A stretch of 64,000 nt of DNA from NCBI GenBank assembly GCA_017478245.1, contig JAFVDW010000094.1:1-64000 (forward strand). Reading direction: 5' to 3'. The DNA comes from Lachnospiraceae bacterium (lineage in GTDB: Bacteria; Bacillota; Clostridia; Lachnospirales; Lachnospiraceae). Every line of letters starts with the position of its first letter. Within the stretch, counting starts at the first letter, position 1. Made by a program: the position numbers and the translations under genes. This document shows positions 45,328-54,165 of the stretch, in pieces. The notes under the pieces are model-generated. The model was not told the DNA's origin and made no database searches. It was given only the letters and a program-made list of their open reading frames with translations.

Positions 45328-46243
45328 ATGAAACAATATTTTCCTCTTCTCTCTTCACAGCCTTCCGTTCCCAGTCCCGCTGCAAAACCAACCGCTCCAC
45401 ATAGGTTTGCTCATCCAAACCCATCTCCGCAGCCTGTTCACTGACCATCTCCCCGATATCCTTCGCCAATTCAATCTGCCGCCCACTTCGATTCAGCCTT
45501 GTATAGTATTCCACAAATCCCGCGCTGATTACACCAGTAGGGATAGCTACCGCACAGACCCCCAAAAGCGCAATAAAAATCGCCGCAATCCGTCCACCTA
45601 AAGTAACCGGATAAATATCGCCATAACCCACCGTCAACAACGTTGACATCGCCCACCAGATACCCGAAAAGGCATTGTTGAACTTATCCGGCTGTGCGTC
45701 ATGCTCCAGGCTGTACATGCACAGCGAAGCCGCCAACATCAACGTGGCAATCATAAACATGGAAAAAATAATCTGATCTTTTTTCTCCAGGATAACCTCT
45801 GCCACCACATTAAACGCATCAAAGCCCTGATTTACTTTAAACAGACGCATGATACGGACCACGCGTATGATACGCAACGCCACGATTCCATCGGCAAACA
45901 GCACGGAGAAATAAGAAAGAATCGTCAACAAGTCTATCAGACCATAAAAAGAAAAAACAAAGGATGCCAACGCCACTGCTTTCTCTTTCCCGGGATACAA
46001 CAAATCACTGGTATATAGACGCAGAGCATACTCAACAATAAAAACAACAATCGTAAAGAACTCAATATGATTCAAAAGAGAGCGATAACTCGACAATTCA
46101 TCGAAGGTCTGCAGAAAAGTCACCACAATACTAAGCAATATCATACAAGATATAAAAATATCAAATATCGTGCTTGGTATATCCACCTGTGTACCAATCT
46201 GTATGATATCAAATATTCTTTTCTTGACATATTTTATATCCAT
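45326..46243 (-). CDS. Voltage-gated-type potassium channel / ion transporter
   Basis: The protein of about 305 residues has six membrane helices, an S4-like charged helix (ALRIIRVVRIMRLFKVNQGF), the K+ filter TVGYGDIYPV and a cytoplasmic C-terminal tail of about 55 residues rich in Glu (AEMGLDEQTYVERLVLQRDW) that probably forms a coiled coil for tetramer assembly. The ATG at 46243 follows GAGGG seven bases upstream; a TTG and an ATG further upstream are in frame. It differs from the island channel at 6689 by its longer tail. Confidence 0.88.
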   Translation of the reverse strand: MDIKYVKKRIFDIIQIGTQVDIPSTIFDIFISCMILLSIVVTFLQTFDELSSYRSLLNHIEFFTIVVFIVEYALRLYTSDLLYPGKEKAVALASFVFSFYGLIDLLTILSYFSVLFADGIVALRIIRVVRIMRLFKVNQGFDAFNVVAEVILEKKDQIIFSMFMIATLMLAASLCMYSLEHDAQPDKFNNAFSGIWWAMSTLLTVGYGDIYPVTLGGRIAAIFIALLGVCAVAIPTGVISAGFVEYYTRLNRSGRQIELAKDIGEMVSEQAAEMGLDEQTYVERLVLQRDWERKAVKREEENIVS

Positions 46244-46378
46244 CCCTGTGCCCTCTTTTCCCATGTCGCTTTCATACCTGCTATCCCTTGCAGCCTTGGC
46301 AGTTTCCTTTGACCATAAATAACACAATCATTATATTATTTTCTCAAATTCTGTGTCAATAAGGAAAGCTTCCTCACA

Positions 46379-47674
46379 TCATTTTCTCCAAATATCTCCC
46401 CACACTTTATCACACAGTTCTTCGCAGTAATCCCTTGAAAATGCCGCATCCTGGGCAATGATAGCATTATCCTCTGCCATTTTTCGGGGATAATCCGTCA
46501 AAAAGAACGTTGTCACACCGTCCCTTCCCGGCTCCACATGAGTCACCAGCGCCTCCACGCCAAAGTCACTGATACATGCCTTTCCCGTCTCATCTTTGGT
46601 GATGGTCACTTCCGCCATGCCGCCCACCATACGGTTAGCCACACCCTCCCCAGTACCGGATGTCCAATTCACAAAATTGCCCAGAGAATAATAGACCAAC
46701 ATCTCTTGTCCGCTTTCCCCATCCTGAACCCATTCGATGGGCTCGATCACATGAGGATGGGTTCCCAGCACCAGATCCACTCCATTTTCCAGAAAAATCT
46801 GCGTCCATTTCTCCTGATAGGCGTCCGGCGTCAGACGGTACTCCGTTCCCCAATGAGGACAACAAACAGTAAAATCAGCCTTGCTTTCCGCCGCCTGAAT
46901 ATCCGCAATCACCCTCTCTTCCTCCAACAGATCCACTGCATAGGGCATATCTGCGGGAAGTGCTATTCCATTGGTTCCATAAGTATAATTCAAAATTGCG
47001 ATGGTGAGTGCATCGCCATCCTCCCCCTTCACAGTATATAAAAAGGGCTCCGCACCATAGGCAGTGGAAGTTGACTCCTGAGAATGGATACCCAACACCG
47101 TGATATCCGGATAGTGCTCCTCCCAATACTCACTACATGCCACCACACCCTTTTTCCCTTTGTCCAACGCATGATTGGTAGCATGACAGATAACATCAAA
47201 CCCGGTGTCCACCAACGCATCACACAGACTAAAAGCCGCATTAAAACTGGGATATCCTGTGATGCCAAGCTCCTCTCCGCCGATAATAACCTCTTGATTG
47301 ACTAAGGCAAGATCTGCCGCTTCAATACGCTCCCTTGTATGTGCAAACAACGCATCATAGTTATAGCTGCCGTCCTCTCTGTGCGAACTCTCCTCCACTG
47401 GTGTATGAAGCAGCACATCCCCCACCATAATCAGTGTAACACTGGCGGGCTTGGAGATTGTTTCAGTTACATCTGTCGTTGTATCTGTGGTTGCATCAGT
47501 GGTAACATCTGTAGTTGCATCTGTGGTCGCATCTGCCATCGGTATCTCCGCCACCTTATCCAAGACAACAGTTTCGTCCGGGAGGGCATCTGCCCGCCCG
47601 GACTCTATCTGTCCACAACCACTGATTCCGATAGCTGCCACACACAACAGCGCCAACATCCTTCTTCCGGTCAT
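46379..47674 (-). CDS. CapA-family lipoprotein (PGA_cap phosphoesterase-like)
   Basis: The lipoprotein of about 431 residues has a signal peptide with lipobox ISGC, a Thr/Asp/Ala repeat linker (ATTDVTTDATTDTTTDV) and a calcineurin-like CapA domain: IMVGDVLLHTPVEES, NQEVIIGGEELG, ICHATNHALDKGKKG, CCPHWGTEY, LGTHPHVIEPIEWV, YYSLGNFV. CapA proteins take part in poly-gamma-glutamate capsule export or wall metabolism; no capB or capC is nearby. The ATG at 47674 is used because AAGGAG precedes it and it begins the signal peptide. It directly follows hflC. Confidence 0.88.
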   Translation of the reverse strand: MTGRRMLALLCVAAIGISGCGQIESGRADALPDETVVLDKVAEIPMADATTDATTDVTTDATTDTTTDVTETISKPASVTLIMVGDVLLHTPVEESSHREDGSYNYDALFAHTRERIEAADLALVNQEVIIGGEELGITGYPSFNAAFSLCDALVDTGFDVICHATNHALDKGKKGVVACSEYWEEHYPDITVLGIHSQESTSTAYGAEPFLYTVKGEDGDALTIAILNYTYGTNGIALPADMPYAVDLLEEERVIADIQAAESKADFTVCCPHWGTEYRLTPDAYQEKWTQIFLENGVDLVLGTHPHVIEPIEWVQDGESGQEMLVYYSLGNFVNWTSGTGEGVANRMVGGMAEVTITKDETGKACISDFGVEALVTHVEPGRDGVTTFFLTDYPRKMAEDNAIIAQDAAFSRDYCEELCDKVWGDIWRK

Positions 47675-47687
47675 CCTTACAATCTCC

Positions 47688-48557
47688 TTATCGTCCGTAG
47701 AAAATCTCAGCAATGGGAGAATCGGGAGAGAGGAGCACTGTCTTATTGTTGCCCACCATAGAGCGCTTCAGTGCATCCAGACCTCTCACAAAAGAATAGA
47801 AATCCTGCTTCGACTCATCCGCGTATGCTTCGGACAGAATCTTCATATATTCAGCCTCACCCTCTGCAATCAGAATCTCTGCCTCTTTCTCAGCCTCAGA
47901 AAGCATCACTGTCACTTCTTTATCCGTGGTATTGCGAATCATCTGCGCCTCGGAGCTACCCTCCGCCGTATAGGTCGCTGCAATGTTGTCGCGCTCGGAA
48001 ATCATACGCTCATATACAGCCGCCTTATTATCATTGGGCAGATCCAACTGCTTGATTTCAAAAGACAATAGTTCAATACCATATTGATTCAGTGAACCAC
48101 CAATATTATTGATGATAGCTGCCGAAAGCGTCCCATTACGTCCTGAAATTACATCTTCCTGGGAGGTACTACTTATAATATTCTTGGTGGAGTTGTAAAT
48201 AATTGTATCCAGTCTGGTCTCTGCATTGGAGATAGACGAATTCAAAGTCTGCGCAAAACGCAAGGGGTCTGTAATATGCCAAAGCACATAGCTGTCGCAA
48301 ATCATGGTTTTTTTGTCACTGGTGATTACATCCGAGGATGCCAGATCATACAATAATGTTTCCTTCGGTAATGTATCCACACTCTGCACAAAGGGCACCT
48401 TAAAGCTGATTCCAGCGCTGTCCACCACATGATCTACTCTACCAAACTGCCGAATGAGACTATACTCATTTTCTTGTGTAATAACAATACTGGAGGCACC
48501 TATTATCAAAGCTGCAACAATCAACACAAAAATCGATACTCTTTTCGCTTTCTTCAT
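47688..48557 (-). CDS. hflC: Membrane protease modulator HflC (SPFH family)
   Basis: The protein of about 289 residues has one N-terminal membrane helix (VSIFVLIVAALIIGASSIVI) and an SPFH/band-7 domain (VDSAGISFKVPFVQSVDTLP), then a coiled-coil segment rich in Glu/Ala (EAEKEAEILIAEGEAEYMKI). HflK-HflC complexes form membrane cages around FtsH in E. coli. The ATG at 48557 has GGAAAGGG upstream; the frame upstream overlaps hflK. It ends just before the capA gene. Confidence 0.93.
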   Translation of the reverse strand: MKKAKRVSIFVLIVAALIIGASSIVITQENEYSLIRQFGRVDHVVDSAGISFKVPFVQSVDTLPKETLLYDLASSDVITSDKKTMICDSYVLWHITDPLRFAQTLNSSISNAETRLDTIIYNSTKNIISSTSQEDVISGRNGTLSAAIINNIGGSLNQYGIELLSFEIKQLDLPNDNKAAVYERMISERDNIAATYTAEGSSEAQMIRNTTDKEVTVMLSEAEKEAEILIAEGEAEYMKILSEAYADESKQDFYSFVRGLDALKRSMVGNNKTVLLSPDSPIAEIFYGR

Positions 48558-48597
48558 ATTTATTCCCTTTCCTTTCCCGATTTCTTTATTTAATAAA

Positions 48598-49608
48598 TTA
48601 ATTGATTGCCGAACGTTTTTCTGTACTGCCTGTGCCAACAAAGGATTCCAGGGGATAGATTGTCTGCATATTCCCGTCAGGGCTCTCAATCACCACCTTC
48701 AAATCAGGCAGCACTTCTTCCATCGCCTCATAGAACATTCGCTGTTTCGTCACATTAGGGTTCTTGATATATTCCTCATACATTGCATTGAAACGTGCCA
48801 CCTGGGCTGTCGCTTCATTGATACGCTCGGTCTTGGCAGCCTCGGCGTCCTTAATAATACCGTCCGCCTGTGCCTGTGCTTTCGGCAACTGCTCATTACG
48901 ATATTTATTGGCATTGTTTAAAGCAGTCTCCTTACCTTGCTTTGCGGTTTCTACTTCCTTGAAGGCTTCCATAACCTCTGTAGTAGGGGGCTCGGAGTCC
49001 TGAATTGTGATATTAACCAACTGAACACCGATATCCTGCTCCTCCAGTCTATCCACAATCATTTCCCTGATAGCTGCCTGAATCTCGTTCTTTCCGGTAG
49101 TCAAAACCTCATCTACCGGATAGCTTCCGATAACGGTACGAATACAGCTTTGACTGATGTTTTTCAGTATTTCCACCGGATTTTGGGAGGCATATACTGC
49201 TTTTACCGGATCACTGTAACGATACTCCACATAGAAATCTACATTTACAAAATTATAATCCGAGGTAATCATCAGTGAGTCAGAGGTAATCGACTCATAA
49301 GTGCTGCTATCATAACCAATGGATAAACCTTGAATCGTCGTGTTGACCTTCCTCACCTGTTGGATAAACGGTATTTTAAAATGTAGACCGGGCGTAGTCA
49401 CTGCCTGTGCCCTGCCTAAAGTAATTAACACCGCCTGTTCCTGCTCTCTGATCTGATAGGTCGAATTCCATCCCAGAGCCAAAAGCACCACTATGGCAGC
49501 AATCAGCCCCAACAGTTTACCACTGGGAAAACGCCCATTACCGATACCATGTCCTCCATCCACCGTCTCAAAACCATTTTTACGATTGCGGGTAGAATCC
49601 TTTGTCAT
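48598..49608 (-). CDS. hflK: Membrane protease modulator HflK (SPFH family)
   Basis: The protein of about 336 residues has a short cytoplasmic head, a membrane helix (LLGLIAAIVVLLALGW), a band-7 domain (VTTPGLHFKIPFIQQVRKVN) and a long helical arm (AKTERINEATAQVARFNAMY). Two ATG codons are possible; the second (49608) has GGGAG at better spacing. It is first of hflK-hflC-capA and has a promoter at 49681-49708. ftsH, its usual target, is at the far end of this window. Confidence 0.92.
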   Translation of the reverse strand: MTKDSTRNRKNGFETVDGGHGIGNGRFPSGKLLGLIAAIVVLLALGWNSTYQIREQEQAVLITLGRAQAVTTPGLHFKIPFIQQVRKVNTTIQGLSIGYDSSTYESITSDSLMITSDYNFVNVDFYVEYRYSDPVKAVYASQNPVEILKNISQSCIRTVIGSYPVDEVLTTGKNEIQAAIREMIVDRLEEQDIGVQLVNITIQDSEPPTTEVMEAFKEVETAKQGKETALNNANKYRNEQLPKAQAQADGIIKDAEAAKTERINEATAQVARFNAMYEEYIKNPNVTKQRMFYEAMEEVLPDLKVVIESPDGNMQTIYPLESFVGTGSTEKRSAIN

Positions 49609-49680
49609 AATCATTACTCCCTTCTGCGTGTAACATCTTGTTAATTGTTTATCAAAATTCTTTCTTTTCCATTATCATAC

Positions 49681-49708
49681 AGTATAACTATATAATAGAC
49701 AATATCAA
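49681..49708 (-). promoter_or_regulatory. hflK operon promoter
   Basis: On the minus strand: TTGATA, a 16-base spacer and TATACT, about 67 bases before the hflK ATG. Confidence 0.6.
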
Positions 49709-49756
49709 GAACTGCACGTTAAACCACCGTAACGTAGAAATGCACGCGGCATAAGC

Positions 49757-49785
49757 TTGTCACTTGTTCTTTAAAAGAGTATAAT
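49757..49785 (+). promoter_or_regulatory. Promoter of the SGNH hydrolase gene
   Basis: TTGTCA, a 17-base spacer and a perfect TATAAT, 30 bases before the ATG with its CAGGAGG site. Confidence 0.8.
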
Positions 49786-49815
49786 GATAAAAGGATAATA
49801 AAACAGGAGGTTACC

Positions 49816-50496
49816 ATGGAACAATGCTTATATTCTGACACCATTACTACTCTATCCGGTCTGGCACGGGAGCAGTATATACGACTGATAAACTATCAGG
49901 AATTAAACAAAACTGCGCAAAAAGGACAAATTCTTTTTACGGGCTCATCTTTAATGGAACAATTTCCCATCAACGAGTTGAGTATATCGCACAATCTGGG
50001 TAAAATAGTATACAATCGAGGCATTGGCGGTTATAAGACCGATGATTTCCTCCAGCATATTGACACCATGCTGTTTGACCTGGAGCCCTCCAAGGTATTT
50101 CTCAATATCGGAACCAACGATATGAATGAACGGGAGGATGGAGAAAATTGGCAAAGCCACCTAATGTCCAACTACCGCAAGATTCTGGATTTGTGCAAAG
50201 AAAATTTGCCTGGCACCCCTGTTTACATTATGGCTTTTTATCCGGTGAACCCGGTGATTCCTGCCGCACAGCCTCTGCTTTCCAATATGCTGAAAATTCG
50301 TACCATGGATAATTTAAGCCTTGCCAACAGAGCCATCGCAGAGCTTGCCGCTTCTTATGGCTATCAATATATTGATGCCAATCAAGGACTTACCGATGAC
50401 AACGGCAACCTCAAGGCTGAATTTACCGTAGAAGGTGTGCATATGTTTGCGGATGCCTATGAAATTGTTTACCGAAATCTTCTTCCGTACTTATAA
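49816..50496 (+). CDS. SGNH/GDSL-family hydrolase
   Basis: The 226-residue cytoplasmic esterase-like protein has the SGNH blocks: nucleophile Ser in ILFTGSSLMEQFP, the Gly block NRGIGGYKTDDFL, the Asn block VFLNIGTNDMNERE, and the Asp/His-type block VEGVHMFADAYEIV. Family members hydrolyse acyl or acetyl esters on lipids or glycans; the substrate is unknown. No signal peptide is seen. The gene is monocistronic with a strong promoter and converges on the acetyltransferase. Confidence 0.88.
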   Translation: MEQCLYSDTITTLSGLAREQYIRLINYQELNKTAQKGQILFTGSSLMEQFPINELSISHNLGKIVYNRGIGGYKTDDFLQHIDTMLFDLEPSKVFLNIGTNDMNEREDGENWQSHLMSNYRKILDLCKENLPGTPVYIMAFYPVNPVIPAAQPLLSNMLKIRTMDNLSLANRAIAELAASYGYQYIDANQGLTDDNGNLKAEFTVEGVHMFADAYEIVYRNLLPYL

Positions 50497-50509
50497 TGAT
50501 GTACACACT

Positions 50510-51382
50510 TTAAACATCCGGCTTTTTCCATACCAGATAACAATATTCATGACTCACACCAGTGACGTGGTCCTGCTCACGGACCCGTCCCTGCTCTGTG
50601 AAACCCAGTCTTTTACACAATGCAAGAGAAGTTGCATTTTCCGGTCGAACAAGCGACTGAACCCTCTCAAATCCAAGAGCTTCGACACCATATTGCAAGA
50701 TTTCCGTACATATTTCCGTGGCTATTCCCAAACCCTGCCAGGGAGCAGCAATCACAAATCCCAACTCCGGCAAATCATAGCCCGGTCGCACGCTAAACCC
50801 CGCTCTGCCAATCAGCTCCCCTGTCTCCTTCCATAAAACAGACCAGACACCATATTCATAATAGTGATAAATCTTTTCTATGTATGAGCGAATATATTCC
50901 CGCTCCTGTTCAGGGTCATCGTACAATTTTTCTGTGTAGCGGGTAATATCTGGTGCACGATAAATCTCTATCAACCCGTCCACATCTTCCACGGTAGTTT
51001 CCCGAAGGACACAGCGGTTCGTACTCAAAATATCCCACGGCACCCCCTCGTACCGGCGAAATATCCGCTCCAGATACTCCGCAGAAATCTCTTCGGGTAT
51101 TTCCATTCCATACGCAATTCCCTGAAAATTCTCTGCTGGATTTTCCTCGTGCAGGTAGGCAAGCACCGGCAGATTTTGCTGGCGAAGCCATTGCGCACAT
51201 ACACCACTGTCTGTGATGTAAAGCGCTCCTTCTCTTGGAGAAACCTCCTCCTCGGTAAGAAGTGCTTCCACCCCAATGCCGTGCTTCAGCAATTCCTCTA
51301 CTACCTCAATAAAATGTGCCAATAAACGCCCATCTGTCAGCCACAGACTCACTGCGCGCAAATAAAATGTTTTCTCCATCAT
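50510..51382 (-). CDS. GNAT acetyltransferase with N-terminal HAD-like domain
   Basis: The 290-residue protein has two parts. Residues 1-115 resemble the truncated HAD-like domain seen fused to acetyltransferases in Lachnospiraceae (GALYITDSGVCAQWLRQQNL, LPVLAYLHEENPAENFQG, then GVPWDILSTNRC). Residues 118-290 form a RimJ/RimL-type GNAT domain (CVLRETTVEDVDGLIEIYRA, PELGFVIAAPWQGLGIATEI, SLALCKRLGFTEQGRVRE). It should transfer acetyl from acetyl-CoA to an unknown amine. No phosphatase motif is complete in the N-terminal part, so that domain is probably non-catalytic. Confidence 0.82.
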   Translation of the reverse strand: MMEKTFYLRAVSLWLTDGRLLAHFIEVVEELLKHGIGVEALLTEEEVSPREGALYITDSGVCAQWLRQQNLPVLAYLHEENPAENFQGIAYGMEIPEEISAEYLERIFRRYEGVPWDILSTNRCVLRETTVEDVDGLIEIYRAPDITRYTEKLYDDPEQEREYIRSYIEKIYHYYEYGVWSVLWKETGELIGRAGFSVRPGYDLPELGFVIAAPWQGLGIATEICTEILQYGVEALGFERVQSLVRPENATSLALCKRLGFTEQGRVREQDHVTGVSHEYCYLVWKKPDV

Positions 51383-51499
51383 GATAAATGTCCTTTACGT
51401 CATCTGCAATTTAGGCTAATATAGAAGTAGTTGCCACCCTTAACTGGGTACAAGCTATAATAATTATATATGATTTTAAAAAAGAAAGGTAGAGAAATT

Positions 51500-52030
51500 A
51501 TGGCACAGAATCCCATTGTAACAATTACCATGAACAGCGGAGATGAAATAAAACTGGAGCTTTATCCCGACATTGCACCAATCTCCGTCAACAACTTTAT
51601 CAGTCTTATAAATAAAGGATACTATGATGGACTGATTTTTCACCGTGTAATCCGTGGATTTATGATTCAGGGCGGCTGTCCCGATGGTACAGGCATGGGC
51701 GGTCCCGGCTACTGCATCAAAGGAGAGTTTGCACAAAATGGCGTGGAGAATGATTTAAAACACACCGAAGGTGTTTTGTCCATGGCAAGAGCGATGCACC
51801 CCGATTCTGCCGGAAGCCAGTTCTTCATTATGCACAAGGATGCACCACACCTGGATGGCGGATATGCAGCTTTCGGAAAGGTCATCGAGGGTATGGATGT
51901 GGTAAATAAGATTGCTGAAACTGCTACCGATTACAACGATCGTCCGCTGGAGGAGCAAGTGATGAAAACCGTGACTGTGGACACCTTCGGGGTAACGTAT
52001 CCCGAACCGGAGAAGAAGCAAAATTTGTAA
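51500..52030 (+). CDS. Peptidyl-prolyl cis-trans isomerase (cyclophilin)
   Basis: The cyclophilin of about 176 residues has the core [20 protein letters not shown] (catalytic Arg in FHRVI), [20 protein letters not shown] and [20 protein letters not shown]. It is cytoplasmic, with no signal peptide. The ATG at 51500 is chosen for the AAAGGTAGAG ribosome site and because homology begins there. A palindromic repeat R4 follows 20 bases after the stop. Confidence 0.93.
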   Translation: MAQNPIVTITMNSGDEIKLELYPDIAPISVNNFISLINKGYYDGLIFHRVIRGFMIQGGCPDGTGMGGPGYCIKGEFAQNGVENDLKHTEGVLSMARAMHPDSAGSQFFIMHKDAPHLDGGYAAFGKVIEGMDVVNKIAETATDYNDRPLEEQVMKTVTVDTFGVTYPEPEKKQNL

Positions 52031-52038
52031 TCTCACAA

Positions 52039-52152
52039 AAACATTCTATATAGGCGTTTGCGAAATGCCTTTCAGATGTTGTAACAATTGTACGATTTGC
52101 ACAATTTTATCAAAAATTATTGGCATTTCGCAATCACCTAAAACATTCTATA
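52039..52152. repeat. Palindromic repeat R4 with flanking 12-bp direct repeat
   Basis: The 90-bp element (52051-52140) begins TAGGCGTTTGCGAAATGCC and ends GGCATTTCGCAATCACCTA, nearly perfect inverted ends. It is flanked on both sides by AAACATTCTATA (52039-52050 and 52141-52152), which looks like a target-site duplication. The interior (CAGATGTTGTAACAATTGTA, CGATTTGCACAATTT) is shared with R1 and R3. Confidence 0.88.
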
Positions 52153-52472
52153 CTATGGGAGGATTAAAGTTATTTATTAGTCAAATATTTACTTATTTTG
52201 TATATTTTAGTGCATCATACGTTGCTTTTAATGATCTTGTTCACATTTTGTTCACAAATCATTCAAGATTAATTTATTTTGGCAACATGATTTAGACACT
52301 TATATGACGTATACTGTAACTATAGAAAACAACAAGACAATTACCATTCATTGTTTTAATAAATAACTTTTTCATAATAAATGCCAAGGAAGCTTGCTTT
52401 CTTGGCATCCTCCCTGTTTAGGGGAAAAGACCTGTTATTCTATGGCAAGCCTCATAATTTTTTATTCTTTCG
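52153..52472. other. Intergenic region upstream of the AGCS symporter
   Basis: The 320 bases are AT-rich and without a convincing gene. The one structured element is a hairpin ATGCCAAG/CTTGGCAT at 52381-52408. I looked for a glycine riboswitch here because the next gene is an alanine/glycine symporter, and did not find the conserved blocks. Confidence 0.6.
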
Positions 52473-52501
52473 TTGACTAAAGTGAGAATTTATATTATGA
52501 T
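52473..52501 (+). promoter_or_regulatory. AGCS symporter promoter
   Basis: TTGACT, a 17-base spacer and TATGAT. Transcription should start near 52508, about 5 bases before the leader terminator. Confidence 0.7.
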
Positions 52502-52512
52502 AGTGTTATTAC

Positions 52513-52544
52513 AAAGACGTAATGTTATGCATTATGTCTTTTTT
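52513..52544 (+). terminator. Leader terminator (attenuator) upstream of the AGCS symporter
   Basis: The 11-bp stem AAAGACGTAAT/ATTATGTCTTT with a 7-base loop runs into TTTT. It lies between the promoter and the ATG at 52585, like the hairpin before amt. Confidence 0.75.
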
Positions 52545-52584
52545 ATGTTAATTCTATTCAAAAGAGAGAGGGAGCTTTTAAGTT

Positions 52585-54045
52585 ATGGACAACATTGTAC
52601 AAGTAATCACAAAAGTCAACGGTGTGCTCAACAACTTTATCTGGGGACCCATCATGCTGGTATTTTTTCTGGCGGTAGGTCTGATGTTTACGGTGCGCAC
52701 CAAGGTATTCCAGTTGACGCACATCAGGGAGTGGCTGGATGTCACTTTCCTCCAACTATTCAAAAAGGACAAGAAAAAAGTCCTCCGCACAGACGACAAG
52801 CATTCTATTTCCCAGTTCCAGTCTCTGTGTACGGCACTGGCTGCCACCATTGGTGTGGGTAATATCTCCGGCGTGGCTGTGGCTATCGCTTTGGGTGGTC
52901 CGGGTGCCATTTTCTGGATGTGGCTGTCTGCATTCTTAGGCATGATGACTAATTATGCAGAGAACACACTGGGTATCAAGTATCGTTATAAAAATGAAAA
53001 GGGGCACTGGATCGGTGGCGCCATGATTTATATTGAAAAGGGCTTGGGGTGGAAATGGCTGGCAGTCATCTTTTCCATCTTCTGTGTATTTGCCTCCTTC
53101 GGTATCGGCAATATCTCTCAGGGTAATGAGATTGCCAACGGATTAAAGAATTCCTTCGGTGTTCCTACCTGGATAACCGCACTGATAATTATGTTGTTTG
53201 CTGGCTTGGTGATTATTGGCGGCATTAAAAGAATTGCATCTGTCACCGAGAAAATCGTTCCGTTTATGGCAATCAGCTATATTCTTGGCGCACTGATCGT
53301 CATCGGTTGTAACATCACTGCAGTACCCGGAGCATTCGGTGCCATCTTTGGCAACGCCTTCAACTTCTCTTCTGTGGGTGGCGGTGTTGTGGGCTTCACC
53401 ATCATGGTGGCAATGAGGCGTGGTATTTCCCGCGGTGTATTTTCCAACGAGGCGGGACTTGGTTCCTCCGTTATGGTACACTCCGCTTCCGATGTAAAGG
53501 AGCCTGTAGTACAAGGTATGTGGGGAATCTTCGAGGTGTTTGCTGACACCATTATCGTCTGCACCATGACTGCTTTAACCATCCTGACCTCCGGTGTCTA
53601 TGATTTTGCTGCTTACGAACAGTGTGCCATCAACGGCACCGATCTGGCAGATGCAGGTCTCAAGAGTGGTGTAGCACTGACCAGTGCGGCTTTTGAATCA
53701 GTATTTGGCGGCTTTGGTGGAAAATTTATCTCCATTGCTGTTATGCTGTTTGCTTTCTCCACTATTTTGGGCTGGTCTTACTACGGTGAGCGCGCCATTG
53801 AGTATCTCTTTGGTCTGAAAGCAGTTCCAGTGTACAAGATTATCTTCATCCTGATTATTTTCCTGGGATGTAATGCTTCTCTGTCGCTGGTGGTAGATAT
53901 CTCTGACACCTTCAACGGTTTCATGGCACTGCCCAACCTGATTGCAGTTACCTTGCTTTCGGGACAGGTGGTACAGATGACCAAGGATTATCTGACGCGT
54001 GTGAAAGAGGGAAAAGAATCCATTAATGGGGACGAGATTTCATAA
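52585..54045 (+). CDS. Sodium:alanine/glycine symporter (AGCS family)
   Basis: The 486-residue membrane protein has about ten or eleven helices and the AGCS hallmarks: TALAATIGVGNISGVAVAIA, GPGAIFWMWLSAFLGMMTNY, and GVFSNEAGLGSSVMVHSASD. Family members import alanine or glycine with Na+. The C-terminus is short and charged. GAGAGGGAG precedes the ATG. Its leader carries a promoter-proximal terminator. It converges on fba with a shared terminator. Confidence 0.94.
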   Translation: MDNIVQVITKVNGVLNNFIWGPIMLVFFLAVGLMFTVRTKVFQLTHIREWLDVTFLQLFKKDKKKVLRTDDKHSISQFQSLCTALAATIGVGNISGVAVAIALGGPGAIFWMWLSAFLGMMTNYAENTLGIKYRYKNEKGHWIGGAMIYIEKGLGWKWLAVIFSIFCVFASFGIGNISQGNEIANGLKNSFGVPTWITALIIMLFAGLVIIGGIKRIASVTEKIVPFMAISYILGALIVIGCNITAVPGAFGAIFGNAFNFSSVGGGVVGFTIMVAMRRGISRGVFSNEAGLGSSVMVHSASDVKEPVVQGMWGIFEVFADTIIVCTMTALTILTSGVYDFAAYEQCAINGTDLADAGLKSGVALTSAAFESVFGGFGGKFISIAVMLFAFSTILGWSYYGERAIEYLFGLKAVPVYKIIFILIIFLGCNASLSLVVDISDTFNGFMALPNLIAVTLLSGQVVQMTKDYLTRVKEGKESINGDEIS

Positions 54046-54083
54046 GATACTTTAAACATACACATTCAAGTAATTTAGTGCAA

Positions 54084-54125
54084 AAAGCGCATCTGTCAAT
54101 CCGCTGTTGACAGATGCGCTTACTT
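54084..54125. terminator. Terminator between AGCS symporter and fba
   Basis: The 15-bp stem AAGCGCATCTGTCAA/TTGACAGATGCGCTT is followed by TTTTT on the minus strand, so it mainly ends fba, and can also end the symporter transcript. Confidence 0.88.
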
Positions 54126-54165
54126 ACTTCTCAAATACTCGTTCTATAGATTTTTATATTGCATA

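Noticed and set aside
52153..52584. Glycine riboswitch upstream of the alanine/glycine symporter
   Set aside because: The conserved blocks of the glycine aptamer are not present; only a simple hairpin and a promoter-terminator pair are seen.
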